Source: an uncultured Hyphomonadaceae bacterium
GTDB taxonomy: Bacteria > Pseudomonadota > Alphaproteobacteria > Caulobacterales > Hyphomonadaceae
Direction of reading: 5' to 3'
DNA length: 47,149 bases
Assembly (NCBI GenBank): GCA_938011445.1
Contig: CALLUH010000216.1
Coordinates: forward strand, 1 to 47,149
Within the stretch, counting starts at the first letter, position 1, and the number at the start of each line of letters is the position of its first letter. The notes beneath the pieces were generated by a model. That model was not told the origin of the DNA. It did no database searches and was given only the letters and a program-made list of their open reading frames with translations. Position numbers and translations under genes: made by a program. Below are positions 8,914-16,839 of the stretch, piece by piece.

Positions 8914-8998
8914 GCGATCATCCAGCTTGGTGTTTGCAGCCAAACATTAAAGCCCAATCGCAAAAGTGGGAACCGGTTTTATGTCTAAAATGCGCTGA

Positions 8999-11221
8999 CT
9001 AATTTCCGCTCGCAGCCTCTGCCGCTTCATTGGCAAGGGTTTCATGCGCTCTCTTGGTGACATAGGCGCGCACCGCTTCGGCGTCCTCTGCGGAGAGATA
9101 TTCGGCGAACGACACCATGCCATTGCTGGCAAGGGTGCCTTCGATCAGAACGCTGTTCCAGGCCTCGGCATTTCCTGTGATCGCCGACCAGCGCAAATCG
9201 GGCAGAATGCCGGAACTGATCGCAAGCGAGCCATGACAGACCTGACAATTGCGATGATAGGCAATGCGGCCGGTTTCGAGCATGGCCGGCGTGCCAAAGA
9301 GCTCGGCGGCAGGTTTGCGCTCAATAGCCACCGCATCCGGCTCGGGGATAGTGCCTGTGCCGCCAAGTTTGAAGGTGACGACTTTGCCGAGCGTGGGCGC
9401 GGCATTGTCAAGGTCAAGCCCGACAACAAGCCCATAGGCCGAGCCCCATCCGGTTGTGATGGTGATATATTGCTCGCCATCAATCTCGTATGTGCCCGGG
9501 CCAGAGGCTGCGCCGGATTTTACATCATGCTGCCATTTCTGCTCGCCGGTGGCGGCGTCATAAGCGGTAAAGGTGCCATCAAGCTGGCCCTGAAAGACAA
9601 GCCCGCCTGCCGTAGACAAGACCCCGCCATTCCAGGCAGAGCGATGTTCGACGCTCCAGCGGGCTTCCTGCTTGATCGGATCCCATGCCAGAAGCCGCCC
9701 CTTCAGCGTGCCCCGAACGGCTTTGATGACGCCCGGCGGAATATCTGGCGGCGTGCCCGCGTCAAAGTCCGCGCCCGTGTTCCAGCGCACGGGGTCATCA
9801 AGAAAGCGCGGATCGCTGGCAAACGCCTGCGGAATTTCCTGAGCGGGGATATAGGCAAGGTTCAGATCGGGATTGAACGCCATCGGGTGCCAATTGTGCG
9901 CGCCCAGCGGCCCCGGGCTTTGCAGGATAATGTCTGCGCCATAGCGGGCACCTTCAACTTCGCGCGGGCGGCCATTTTCGTCGAGCCCCGTTGTCCATGT
10001 CTGGGGTACGAAATTATTGCCGGAGACAAATTCGCCGCTGGCCGCGTCGATGACATAGAAGAAACCGTTTTTCGGCGCTTGCATGGCGACACGGCGCAAG
10101 GCACCGTTTTCGCCCATCGGCAAATCGGCAAGGATGATGGTCTGGGTGGCAGTATAGTCCCAATTGTCGCCGGGCGTGGTCTGGAAGTGCCAGACATATT
10201 CACCGCTCTCGGGGCGCACCGCAACGATGGACGACAAGAACAGATTGTCCCCGCCCGCCGGATCGCGAATATCGCGGTTCCATGGCGAACCATTGCCGAC
10301 GCCGAAGAGGATCAGATCGTTTACTTCGTCATAGACAATCGAGTCCCAGACCGTGCCGCCGCCGCCATCTGTCGTCCATGCGCCCTCATCGCCCCAAGTG
10401 ACATTGCCAACGGTTTCGAACGCGCTGTCAGAGGCGGCGCCATCGGGTTGTTTGTTGGGGTTGGGCGCGGTGTAGAAGCGCCAGTCCATATCGCCCGTAT
10501 CGGCATTGTAAGCGGAGATATAGCCGCGCACGCCAAGTTCTGCGCCGCCATTGCCGATCAGGACGCGGCCCTTTACGACCCGCGGCGCGCCAGTGATGGT
10601 GTATGGCTTGGAAAGATCAACAGTGAGCGTGTCCCACAGCACAGCGCCCGAGCCGGAATCAAGCGCAACAAGACGGCCATCAATCGTGCCGACAAAGACT
10701 TTGCCTTCCCAGATTGCCACGCCGCGATTGACCACATCGCAGCAGGCATTAACGCCCCGCTCGCGCGGCACTTCAGGGTCATAGACCCAAAGCTCCTCGC
10801 CGGTTTTTGCATCAAGCGCGTGAACGACCGACCAAGCCGAGGTGACATACATCACGCCATCGACCACGATGGGCGTCGACTCCACGCCACGCGCGGTGGA
10901 CAGCTCATAGGTCCACGCAACACCAAGGTCGGCGACATTTTCAGTGGTGACGGCGCTGAGGCCGGAATGGCGCTGCTCGTCATAGGTGCCGCCATAGGAG
11001 AGCCAGTCTTCGGGCGTCGAACGGGCAGCGGAAATACGCGCGGCGTTGACATCTGCGCCCGGAGACGCGGCGGGCGTTTGGGTCGATGACGCGCTGGCAC
11101 CGGTTGCGTTTTCGGATGGAGCCGCATCAGCCCCGCCCCTCTCTTCGCTCCCTTGTCCGCCGCATGCCGCCAATGACAAAAGGGCCGCCGCCAATAGGCT
11201 ATTTCTCAACGATCCACGCAT
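8999..11221 (-). CDS. Quinohaemoprotein (PQQ and haem c) alcohol dehydrogenase, lipid-anchored
   Basis: A 740-residue periplasmic dehydrogenase. A lipoprotein signal ends LSLAAC (Cys20), followed by a low-complexity Ser/Ala/Glu linker to about residue 65. The eight-bladed propeller follows with repeated W-docking motifs (TGEELWVYD, SGAVLWDT, TGEQKWQHD), the vicinal disulfide Cys160-Cys161 and PGDNWDYTA, which carries the catalytic aspartate. The C-terminus is a cytochrome c domain with CQVCH (Cys659, Cys662, His663) and a candidate axial Met702. This is the type II quinohaemoprotein plan: alcohol oxidised at PQQ, electrons passed to the fused haem. Lipid anchoring is less usual for the type. 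No PQQ synthesis genes are in the window. Confidence 0.93.
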   Translation of the reverse strand: MRGSLRNSLLAAALLSLAACGGQGSEERGGADAAPSENATGASASSTQTPAASPGADVNAARISAARSTPEDWLSYGGTYDEQRHSGLSAVTTENVADLGVAWTYELSTARGVESTPIVVDGVMYVTSAWSVVHALDAKTGEELWVYDPEVPRERGVNACCDVVNRGVAIWEGKVFVGTIDGRLVALDSGSGAVLWDTLTVDLSKPYTITGAPRVVKGRVLIGNGGAELGVRGYISAYNADTGDMDWRFYTAPNPNKQPDGAASDSAFETVGNVTWGDEGAWTTDGGGGTVWDSIVYDEVNDLILFGVGNGSPWNRDIRDPAGGDNLFLSSIVAVRPESGEYVWHFQTTPGDNWDYTATQTIILADLPMGENGALRRVAMQAPKNGFFYVIDAASGEFVSGNNFVPQTWTTGLDENGRPREVEGARYGADIILQSPGPLGAHNWHPMAFNPDLNLAYIPAQEIPQAFASDPRFLDDPVRWNTGADFDAGTPPDIPPGVIKAVRGTLKGRLLAWDPIKQEARWSVEHRSAWNGGVLSTAGGLVFQGQLDGTFTAYDAATGEQKWQHDVKSGAASGPGTYEIDGEQYITITTGWGSAYGLVVGLDLDNAAPTLGKVVTFKLGGTGTIPEPDAVAIERKPAAELFGTPAMLETGRIAYHRNCQVCHGSLAISSGILPDLRWSAITGNAEAWNSVLIEGTLASNGMVSFAEYLSAEDAEAVRAYVTKRAHETLANEAAEAASGN

Positions 11222-11237
11222 TTTTCGCTCCCTGAAA

Positions 11238-11269
11238 CTTATATGGGCACGAGTGTACGCGCATATAAG
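11238..11269. promoter_or_regulatory. Inverted repeat in the promoter region of the PQQ dehydrogenase
   Basis: CTTATATG at 11238-11245 and CATATAAG at 11262-11269 are exact inverted copies separated by 16 bases, starting 17 bases upstream of the start codon. On the minus strand a possible promoter (TCGACA, 16 bases, TACACT) threads through the repeat. A dimeric regulator binding here would control the alcohol dehydrogenase. The repeat is seen directly; the function is inference. Confidence 0.4.
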
Positions 11270-11426
11270 CGCTTGTCGAGATGCCGTTGGGGGAGGTGCG
11301 GGCGTCCGCTTCTGTAATGTACGTCAGGCTCGGGACGGCTGGCGGCGCGCCTGAAAGCTTGCTGGGGTCTGCTATGGGTCATTCACCGCCAAGATACGAG
11401 GCGGATAAGCTGCGAACATAAGTCGC

Positions 11427-12068
11427 TCATGACGAGCTATCAAACATCATAACCCAGTTGTTGAACTCCTGCCTCCCATCTATGATCGGGGTGTCGTCAG
11501 CAACCTCAAATCCAAGCGCGCGATAGAAGCTTACATTCTCTGGTTTTTGTGTGGTCAGGGAAGCGCAATATCCCGACGGTCTCACCCAAGTTTCCAATTC
11601 TCGGCGAAGTGTTTCACCACCTAATCCGCGACCTCTTTGATCTTGCGAGACGACCATATTATTGAGATACCAACTTTTGCGCCCGCTCAACGCTCTTGCA
11701 CGCCGCAGCTCAATTTCGCGAACGGCATGAAGCATACGTTTGAACGCGGGTATGCCATGATGAAAGGGCATAGAGAAAAACCCGAGCTGGAACAATTGAA
11801 GCGTGTTTGCCTGAGGTGCGCCCGGCGGGTGCCAGAAACCCATTGCTGCAATTGATCCGTCAGCTGTCTTCTTTGCAAAGCTTTGACCCAATTTGAGCTG
11901 CGCGTTCAAATTAGTACGCATCAACCATTTCATCTGCTCAAGACGTCGCAAATCGTTTGGATAGATGTAGGTGTGTGCGGGGTTATCGTGAAATGCATCC
12001 GCGAGCAAAAGCGAAGCTGGCACAATATCCTTCTTGGTTATATCTGTGTCGGTGAGTTGGGTTTGCAT
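11427..12068 (-). CDS. GNAT-family N-acetyltransferase
   Basis: A 213-residue acetyltransferase. Motif A for acetyl-CoA pyrophosphate binding is VVSQDQRGRGLGGETL (R/Q-x-x-G-x-G/A), preceded by the strand KSWYLNNMVV and followed by SFYRALGFEV, the usual GNAT C-terminal signature. Residues 1-110 form the substrate half and contain a hydrophobic run (TLQLFQLGFFSMPF). The substrate is unknown. It is divergent from an Rrf2 regulator with 60 bases between starts. Two sampled 60-base lines of the neighbouring regulator are 45-48% G+C against 62% in a line of the dehydrogenase gene, suggesting the pair arrived together by transfer. Confidence 0.88.
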   Translation of the reverse strand: MQTQLTDTDITKKDIVPASLLLADAFHDNPAHTYIYPNDLRRLEQMKWLMRTNLNAQLKLGQSFAKKTADGSIAAMGFWHPPGAPQANTLQLFQLGFFSMPFHHGIPAFKRMLHAVREIELRRARALSGRKSWYLNNMVVSQDQRGRGLGGETLRRELETWVRPSGYCASLTTQKPENVSFYRALGFEVADDTPIIDGRQEFNNWVMMFDSSS

Positions 12069-12090
12069 TATTGCCCTTGATGATAATCTC

Positions 12091-12105
12091 GGATATTAAT
12101 TGTCC
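12091..12105. promoter_or_regulatory. Candidate Rrf2 operator in the GNAT/Rrf2 divergent gap
   Basis: GGATATTAATTGTCC is an imperfect dyad (5 of 7 arm positions pair) in the middle of the 60-base AT-rich gap between the two divergent start codons. Rrf2 proteins usually bind such AT-rich dyads over their own promoter. No consensus for this subgroup is known to me, so this is only a candidate. Confidence 0.3.
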
Positions 12106-12128
12106 TAAATTCGCTTAAAGGTCAAATC

Positions 12129-12629
12129 ATGAGAATCGGTAAGGGCGTGGAATGGGCAATGCATGCCTGCACAATGATGGCTCTTTTGCCAGTTGGGAAA
12201 GTATTGAAGGCAGATGCGATCGCACGCTATTACGATCTGCCGCCAAAATATATGGCAAAGCATCTGCAAGCTTTGAAGCGGGCCGGTTTGGCCATTTCAA
12301 CACCCGGACCACGCGGCGGCTATCGCCTGGCTAAACGCCCTGCGGACATATCGTTATGGTCAATAGCTGAGGCAATAGATGGAGCGATACCTCTCTTCAA
12401 ATGTGAAGAGATACGCCAAAACGGTCCGTGTGCGCACCCTAGAGATATCTGCAAGACTGCCTGTCCTATAGCTCAAGTCTTTTTGGAAGCAGAGGGACGC
12501 TATCGAAAAAATCTTGAAGCGGTGTCGATCATGGACATCAATTCAAGAGCAGCTAAAAACATGCCTGAGCAGCACGCCATATCAATTTTACAATGGATTA
12601 ACGCCGAGGCTACTGCTGTACGGGCGTAA
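12129..12629 (+). CDS. Rrf2-family regulator with four clustered cysteines
   Basis: A 166-residue regulator. The N-terminal winged helix is typical of Rrf2 (KGVEWAMHACTMMALLP, LPPKYMAKHLQALKRAGL, and the wing GPRGGYRLAK at about 61-70). The sensor region has cysteines at about 92, 101, 108 and 112 (C-x8-C-x6-C-x3-C). Fe-S members such as IscR and NsrR use three cysteines with a different spacing; this group may bind a cluster or act through thiols, which cannot be decided here. It is divergent from the GNAT gene, its likely target besides itself. Base composition is lower than that of the surroundings. Confidence 0.92.
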   Translation: MRIGKGVEWAMHACTMMALLPVGKVLKADAIARYYDLPPKYMAKHLQALKRAGLAISTPGPRGGYRLAKRPADISLWSIAEAIDGAIPLFKCEEIRQNGPCAHPRDICKTACPIAQVFLEAEGRYRKNLEAVSIMDINSRAAKNMPEQHAISILQWINAEATAVRA

Positions 12630-12737
12630 TGGTTCAGTCAGTTTCACCGGAGTTATCTATTCTGGGCTTTGTAAGCCACAAACGAACATCCCCTCTGACG
12701 CGGAGGCCGGATGTGAGCTATTCCCTTGACGCATTTT

Positions 12738-12817
12738 CCGTGTCCCCTGCGCAGGCAGGGGCGGCTTTCTGCTTTGCATACAGGGCGGAGCCAGCTCTGC
12801 CTTCGCAGGGCATACGG
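12738..12817. repeat. REP-like imperfect palindrome, about 80 bases
   Basis: The 22-base arms at 12745-12766 and 12789-12810 are inverted copies matching at 18 of 22 positions, around a 22-base loop; the match continues weakly outwards to 12738 and 12817. Each arm holds a smaller dyad built on CCTGC/GCAGG. The element is GC-rich, lies in the 252-base gap between the Rrf2 gene and a membrane protein gene, and has the two-headed structure of REPIN/MITE-like elements. No copy was noticed elsewhere in the window by eye. Apart from this element I see nothing in the gap. Confidence 0.6.
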
Positions 12818-12881
12818 ATACGGGAGTGCATTGTTCCAAGTTGCATTTGGATGCTATCCCTGACCAAACGGGGAGCGGCGC

Positions 12882-13310
12882 ATGGACAAGCAGGCGACAG
12901 CCATAAAAACACCTTGGCACCTCTGGGTGCTGGGCTTGGTGTTGCTGGTGTTTAACGGGTTTGCGGCATTTGATTATCTCGCCACGGTGTTCCGGTATCA
13001 GCCCTATCTGGGCCGGCTCCCCCAAGAGATACTCGACTATTATTTTGCCCTACCGGTCTGGATGTATGCCCTGCTCGGCGGGTCGATGCTGGGCGGATTT
13101 TTCAGCGCTGTGTTTTTGCTTTTGAGGCGGCGCATTGCCGTGGTGATCTTCGGGCTTTCGTGGCTGTGTTCGCTCGGTGTGGCCGTTTATGATTATATCA
13201 ATCCGTCCCCGATCAGCGGCGGGGTTCAGGTCTATGCCATCACGCTGGTCATAGCCTTGCTGATTGGTGTCTATATGGTCTGGCTGTCGCGGCGGGGCGT
13301 CTTGCAATAG
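12882..13310 (+). CDS. Four-helix membrane protein of unknown function
   Basis: A 142-residue protein with four hydrophobic segments at about residues 13-33, 58-80, 85-105 and 115-136, short loops, and an Arg-rich patch (LLLRRRIAVV) after the second segment. The loop between segments 1 and 2 is long and contains tyrosines and a proline (YQPYLGRLPQEILDYYF). No motif that I recognise. It stands alone on the plus strand; a hairpin with a T-run overlaps its stop, ending the transcript. The ATG at 12882 follows GGGGAGCGGC, an acceptable ribosome-binding site. Confidence 0.82.
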   Translation: MDKQATAIKTPWHLWVLGLVLLVFNGFAAFDYLATVFRYQPYLGRLPQEILDYYFALPVWMYALLGGSMLGGFFSAVFLLLRRRIAVVIFGLSWLCSLGVAVYDYINPSPISGGVQVYAITLVIALLIGVYMVWLSRRGVLQ

Positions 13311-13330
13311 CCGTCTGCCCCGCGCTTTTT
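13292..13330 (+). terminator. Rho-independent terminator after the four-helix membrane protein
   Basis: Arms GCGGGGC (13292-13298) and GCCCCGC (13317-13323) form a perfect 7-base-pair stem around an 18-base loop, followed by GC and five T residues (13326-13330). The left arm lies inside the last codons of the preceding gene. The T-run is on the plus strand only, so it should mainly stop plus-strand transcription before the convergent cupin gene. Confidence 0.6.
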
Positions 13331-13334
13331 CCAC

Positions 13335-13688
13335 CTAGCCAGGCGCTTTGAAGACGGAAACAAGCGTGCAGCCGGTCTCGGTACGGAACTCGGTATGGTC
13401 GGTACCGGAGACAACGGCATAGGATTGGCCGGTGGTCATCAGGACGCCGTTCGAGATGACAGAGCCTTCAAGAACATAAGTAAATTCGGGCTCGTCATGA
13501 TGGTGGCTGCCGCCGACATAGCCCGCCTCGAACTTGAACTGGGCGATGACTTTGCCGTCCGCAGCGCCCAGCATCTTCATGGCAATTTTGTCGCCCAAAG
13601 GCTGCCATTCCATTGTGCTGGCATCGGCAAAGCTCCAGCCTTCAAGGGCGGCGTCAGCAACGCGAACGGGGTTTTCAGTATGGCTCAT
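13335..13688 (-). CDS. Small cupin-domain protein
   Basis: A 117-residue single-domain cupin. Motif 1 is GYVGGSHHHDEPEFTYVLEG (about residues 56-75), with the metal-binding histidines and glutamate; motif 2, about residues 82-103, includes TTGQSYAVVSGTDHTEF with a late histidine. It likely binds one divalent metal. Many ChrR-type anti-sigma and auxin-like cupins share this form; nothing identifies a substrate. Its start overlaps the pyrF stop by 4 bases (ATGA), so it is the last gene of the DUF350-protease-pyrF-cupin operon. Confidence 0.88.
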   Translation of the reverse strand: MSHTENPVRVADAALEGWSFADASTMEWQPLGDKIAMKMLGAADGKVIAQFKFEAGYVGGSHHHDEPEFTYVLEGSVISNGVLMTTGQSYAVVSGTDHTEFRTETGCTLVSVFKAPG

Positions 13689-14569
13689 TTCATGGTCTCC
13701 ATTTGGGCCGCGCGCAGATCTGTCTGGGCGGCGGTGATCGCTTCGGTGATGGCGGTTTGCCAGTCGGCAAGACGGGTTGCAGTTTCGGCCGCTTTGGGAA
13801 ACGTAACCGAGCGGGACGCATTGACAAGCCCGCCCATAAGCCCGTCTGGCCCTTGGACAAAACCAGCCATAGCGTCCGCCGCCCCGGCCCCTTGCGCCCC
13901 ATAACCGGGCACAAGGAAAAGCGCGTCCGGCGCAAGCTTGCGCAAAGTGCGGGCCTCGTCTGGACCCGTGGCACCGGCGACAAGCATCAGGCCGGACCAG
14001 CCGCTTGCCCCTTTCAGGCGGGTGATCAACGGGCCGAGCGCTTCGACCACACGGGCATAAAGCGGTGCGCCTTCCAAATCGCGTGCCTGAAAATCAGCCG
14101 AGCCCGGATTGCTGGTGCGGGCGAGGACAATGACGCCTTTGCCATGCGTTTCTGCTTGGCGCATGAAGGGCTCCAGCGTGTCGAGGCCCATATAGGGATT
14201 GACCGTCACCGCGTCCGCTTCAAATGGCGCACCGGCGGCGAGATAGGCGCTGGCATACCCTTCTGCTGTGGAGCCAATATCGCCGCGCTTGGCGTCGGCC
14301 AGAACCAGAAGTCCGGCTTTGCGCGCGGTTTGGCAAACATGCTGGAGGGCTGTCATACCGTCTGGCCCAAGGCGTTCGAACAGGCCCACCTGCGGCTTGA
14401 TAGCGGCCACGCGTCCAGCGGCGAGCGCAATAATGGCTTCACCCCAATTGGTCAGCCCCTCGCCGGTGTCGCCGCCAAACAATGCAGGCACTCGGCCAGC
14501 ATGAGGGTCGATACCAACACATAGCGGGCCATATGTTTTGGCCGCTTCAACCAGACGGTCGGCAAACAT
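13685..14569 (-). CDS. pyrF: Orotidine 5'-phosphate decarboxylase (type 2)
   Basis: A 294-residue enzyme that turns OMP into UMP, the last step of de novo pyrimidine synthesis. The long form (about 270-300 residues) and the motif LADAKRGDIGSTAEGYA, with the Asp92-Lys94-Asp97 catalytic set, mark the type 2 family rather than the 230-residue type 1. CVGIDPHAG near the N-terminus binds the orotate end, and the C-terminal LVPGYGAQGAG is the phosphate loop. It starts on the last base of the protease stop (TGATG) and ends in a 4-base overlap with the cupin gene, so it is fully embedded in this operon. Confidence 0.96.
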   Translation of the reverse strand: MFADRLVEAAKTYGPLCVGIDPHAGRVPALFGGDTGEGLTNWGEAIIALAAGRVAAIKPQVGLFERLGPDGMTALQHVCQTARKAGLLVLADAKRGDIGSTAEGYASAYLAAGAPFEADAVTVNPYMGLDTLEPFMRQAETHGKGVIVLARTSNPGSADFQARDLEGAPLYARVVEALGPLITRLKGASGWSGLMLVAGATGPDEARTLRKLAPDALFLVPGYGAQGAGAADAMAGFVQGPDGLMGGLVNASRSVTFPKAAETATRLADWQTAITEAITAAQTDLRAAQMETMK

Positions 14570-15393
14570 CAGGGCTTCACCCGACAGGCCACTTTGACAA
14601 CTTGGCCAAGGCGGCGGGCGCGGTCTGCTTCATCGCCATAATTTTCGATGACGACCGGACGCGATGTGCCCCCAGAGGTATACTGGATCCCTTGGGAGAT
14701 CAGGAAAGCCTTGATGGCATTTGGCGCTGCAGAATAGACCCGCCCGCGCCGCGTGCTTTCAGCGAGGACCACACCGCGCACAGCCCCTTTTGAGTCGTAG
14801 ACCGGACCGCCAGACAAGCCACCCAGAGACCCGTCAAGACCGCGTGTACGGCCAAGTTCGGCCCATGTCAGAACCGGTTCACGGCCATGCCGGCCGCCGC
14901 CCGAGACGAGGCTGGAGCGCGAATGAAGTTGGGTGACGACTTCGCCCGGATCGCCTTGAGGGAAGCCGACATGGAAGCCCTTTGCGCCAACGCGCAGCAC
15001 ACTATCGAGGCTGAACCGGACAGGATTTCGGGCTGCGCTTGTCTTGATCAGAGCAAGATCCGAACTGGCATCAATGCGAATGTCCTTGGCCGGGATATAC
15101 ACGCCCGAGCGGGCAAAAAGGCCGACATCGCGGCACCCTTCCACAACATGTTTTGCGGTCAGCCAGTAGCCGTCTTCGTTTACGGCAAAAGCGGTTCCAA
15201 CACCATCCTGGGGGCGTTGGGTCTGAATGAGAACCTGTTCGTCAAACTGGGATGGCGGGGCAAGTTCGCGACCGACCTCGTGGGCTTTGGGCGGGGGCGG
15301 GGGCGCATCCGCATCGCGCGTGCCAGCAGAGAACACCACCAGCACGAACATGCCAAGGGCCATAATGTAGGCAACAAGATCAAGACTACGCAA
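14569..15393 (-). CDS. Membrane-anchored trypsin-like serine protease
   Basis: About 274 residues from a TTG start at 15393, chosen because GGAG precedes it and the previous gene stops 14 bases before; an ATG at 15363 is the alternative. One membrane segment (YIMALGMFVLVVFSAG) and a proline-rich linker lead to an S1/S6-type domain with the triad His82 (TAKHVV), Asp112 (SSDLALIK) and Ser194 (LGGLSGGPVYD). There is no PDZ domain, unlike DegP. The topology puts the protease in the periplasm. It is coupled to pyrF by a one-base overlap and follows the DUF350 gene. Target unknown. Confidence 0.87.
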   Translation of the reverse strand: MRSLDLVAYIMALGMFVLVVFSAGTRDADAPPPPPKAHEVGRELAPPSQFDEQVLIQTQRPQDGVGTAFAVNEDGYWLTAKHVVEGCRDVGLFARSGVYIPAKDIRIDASSDLALIKTSAARNPVRFSLDSVLRVGAKGFHVGFPQGDPGEVVTQLHSRSSLVSGGGRHGREPVLTWAELGRTRGLDGSLGGLSGGPVYDSKGAVRGVVLAESTRRGRVYSAAPNAIKAFLISQGIQYTSGGTSRPVVIENYGDEADRARRLGQVVKVACRVKP

Positions 15394-15406
15394 AGCTCTA
15401 CTCCAC

Positions 15407-15838
15407 TCAAAAACGGCCCAGATTGGGATCCCAAAGGCCTGCGGCCAGCAACATGGCGGCCGCCAATTTTGCCGCAATCAGGACAATGGCGGCACCGGCT
15501 TCGTCATTCTCGATCCGTGCGGGGATGCCAGAGAGCAGCAGGTCAACAATGCGATAGGTAATCAATTGCAAAAGCAGCGCGACAATTCCCCAAATGAGCA
15601 GATCGAAGAGATCAACGCTCGCAGCCAGGCAGGAAGCAAGCGGAATGGCAAGGCCGGCAATCGCCCCTGCAAGCGCAAGACCGGCCGCGCCATTGCCCCC
15701 GCGCACAAGCGCAAGTTCTTTCCATGGCGTCAGAAGGACATAGATGGTTGTGGCCATGATAAGCATGACCCCGGCTGCCGCCGTCATCAGGAGAAAATGA
15801 GGAAATCCAGATACAAAGCTTTCAATTGCTGTGTTCAT
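15407..15838 (-). CDS. DUF350 (YjfL-like) membrane protein
   Basis: A 143-residue membrane protein with four hydrophobic segments at about residues 15-36, 50-72, 76-98 and 118-137. The repeat-like pattern with small residues in the second segment (AAGLALAGAIAGLAIPLAS) and an acidic patch in the last loop (ARIENDEAGAAIVLIAAK) match the DUF350 family. Its biochemical role is unknown. It leads the operon protease-pyrF-cupin; 13 bases separate it from the protease start, so the two may act together in the membrane. Confidence 0.82.
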   Translation of the reverse strand: MNTAIESFVSGFPHFLLMTAAAGVMLIMATTIYVLLTPWKELALVRGGNGAAGLALAGAIAGLAIPLASCLAASVDLFDLLIWGIVALLLQLITYRIVDLLLSGIPARIENDEAGAAIVLIAAKLAAAMLLAAGLWDPNLGRF

Positions 15839-15932
15839 TTACGCCGGTCCATCCTATAACTCGCCCGTGTTTCATCAACACGCACACTGAACACGATATT
15901 CCAGTCTTGCGCTAGCCTTTAGGATGACAGAA

Positions 15933-16715
15933 ATGACAAAGAAACGAACCGCCCTTGTGACCGGGTCCACGAGCGGCATCGGAAAAGCCATTGCAGAACG
16001 CTTTGCCAAGGACGGAGCCGATGTCATCTTGTCTGGCTTTGGCGATGCAGGGGAAATTGAAGCAGATCGCGCAGCGCTTGAAAAGACCGCAGGTGTCAAG
16101 GTTGGCTATTCCGGCGCGGACTTAACGGATGCAGATGCAATTGCCGGCATGATGGATATGGCCAGGGCTGATTTTGGCGGCGTTGATATACTCGTGAACA
16201 ATGCCGGCATTCAGCATGTCTCCCCGATTGAAGATTTTCCAGTGGGCAAATGGGATCTGATTATCGCGCTTAACCTGACCGCCGCTTTCCATACGATCCG
16301 GCTCGCAATGCCGCATATGAAAGCGAAAGGCTGGGGCCGGATTATCAATACCGCTTCGGCACATGCGCTGGTCGCTTCGCCCTACAAGTCAGCCTATGTT
16401 GCTGCCAAGCACGGCATCGCTGGGCTCACAAAAACCGTCGGGCTTGAGGGGGCCGAACATGGTGTGCGGTGCAATGCGATCTGTCCGGGTTATGTCTTTA
16501 CCCCGCTTGTCGAGGGCCAGATTGCCGATACGGCAAAATCGCGCGGGATGACCGAGGAAGACGTGAAACGCGATGTCTTGCTGGCCGCCCAACCAACCAA
16601 GGAATTTGTCACGGCCGAGCAGGTGGCCGCGATGGCCGCCTTCCTGATCTCGCCTGATGGCGACCAGATTAATGGCACGATGATGCAGATTGATGGCGGC
16701 TGGGTGGCCCATTAG
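15933..16715 (+). CDS. bdhA: D-3-hydroxybutyrate dehydrogenase
   Basis: A 260-residue SDR enzyme that interconverts 3-hydroxybutyrate and acetoacetate, used in poly-hydroxybutyrate and ketone-body metabolism. The second of two close ATGs is chosen because AGGA stands at a proper distance before it; the first (15924) has no spacing. Motifs: TGSTSGIGKAIA for NAD, NNAGIQHVSPIEDF (the IQHV segment is typical of Bdh), Ser in TASAHALVAS, Tyr-x3-Lys in YVAAKHG, and the late ICPGYVFTPLVEGQI and QPTKEFV, also characteristic of BdhA. It stands alone, divergent from the DUF350 operon. Confidence 0.93.
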   Translation: MTKKRTALVTGSTSGIGKAIAERFAKDGADVILSGFGDAGEIEADRAALEKTAGVKVGYSGADLTDADAIAGMMDMARADFGGVDILVNNAGIQHVSPIEDFPVGKWDLIIALNLTAAFHTIRLAMPHMKAKGWGRIINTASAHALVASPYKSAYVAAKHGIAGLTKTVGLEGAEHGVRCNAICPGYVFTPLVEGQIADTAKSRGMTEEDVKRDVLLAAQPTKEFVTAEQVAAMAAFLISPDGDQINGTMMQIDGGWVAH

Positions 16716-16839
16716 CGCAGCATTGGGCGGACGACATGCTGATCAAGACGTAAAGATGATCGGGCAAATCTTCACGCTGGTACGGGCAGACAATTAAGAC
16801 ACCTATGCCATGGTATTGTCCAAGAGCGGAGTGAGGCCT

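Noticed and set aside
9044-11089. Long open frame (681 codons) on the plus strand opposite the PQQ dehydrogenase
   Set aside because: Mirror of a GC-rich gene; no motif, no ribosome-binding site, and the minus-strand product is fully recognisable.
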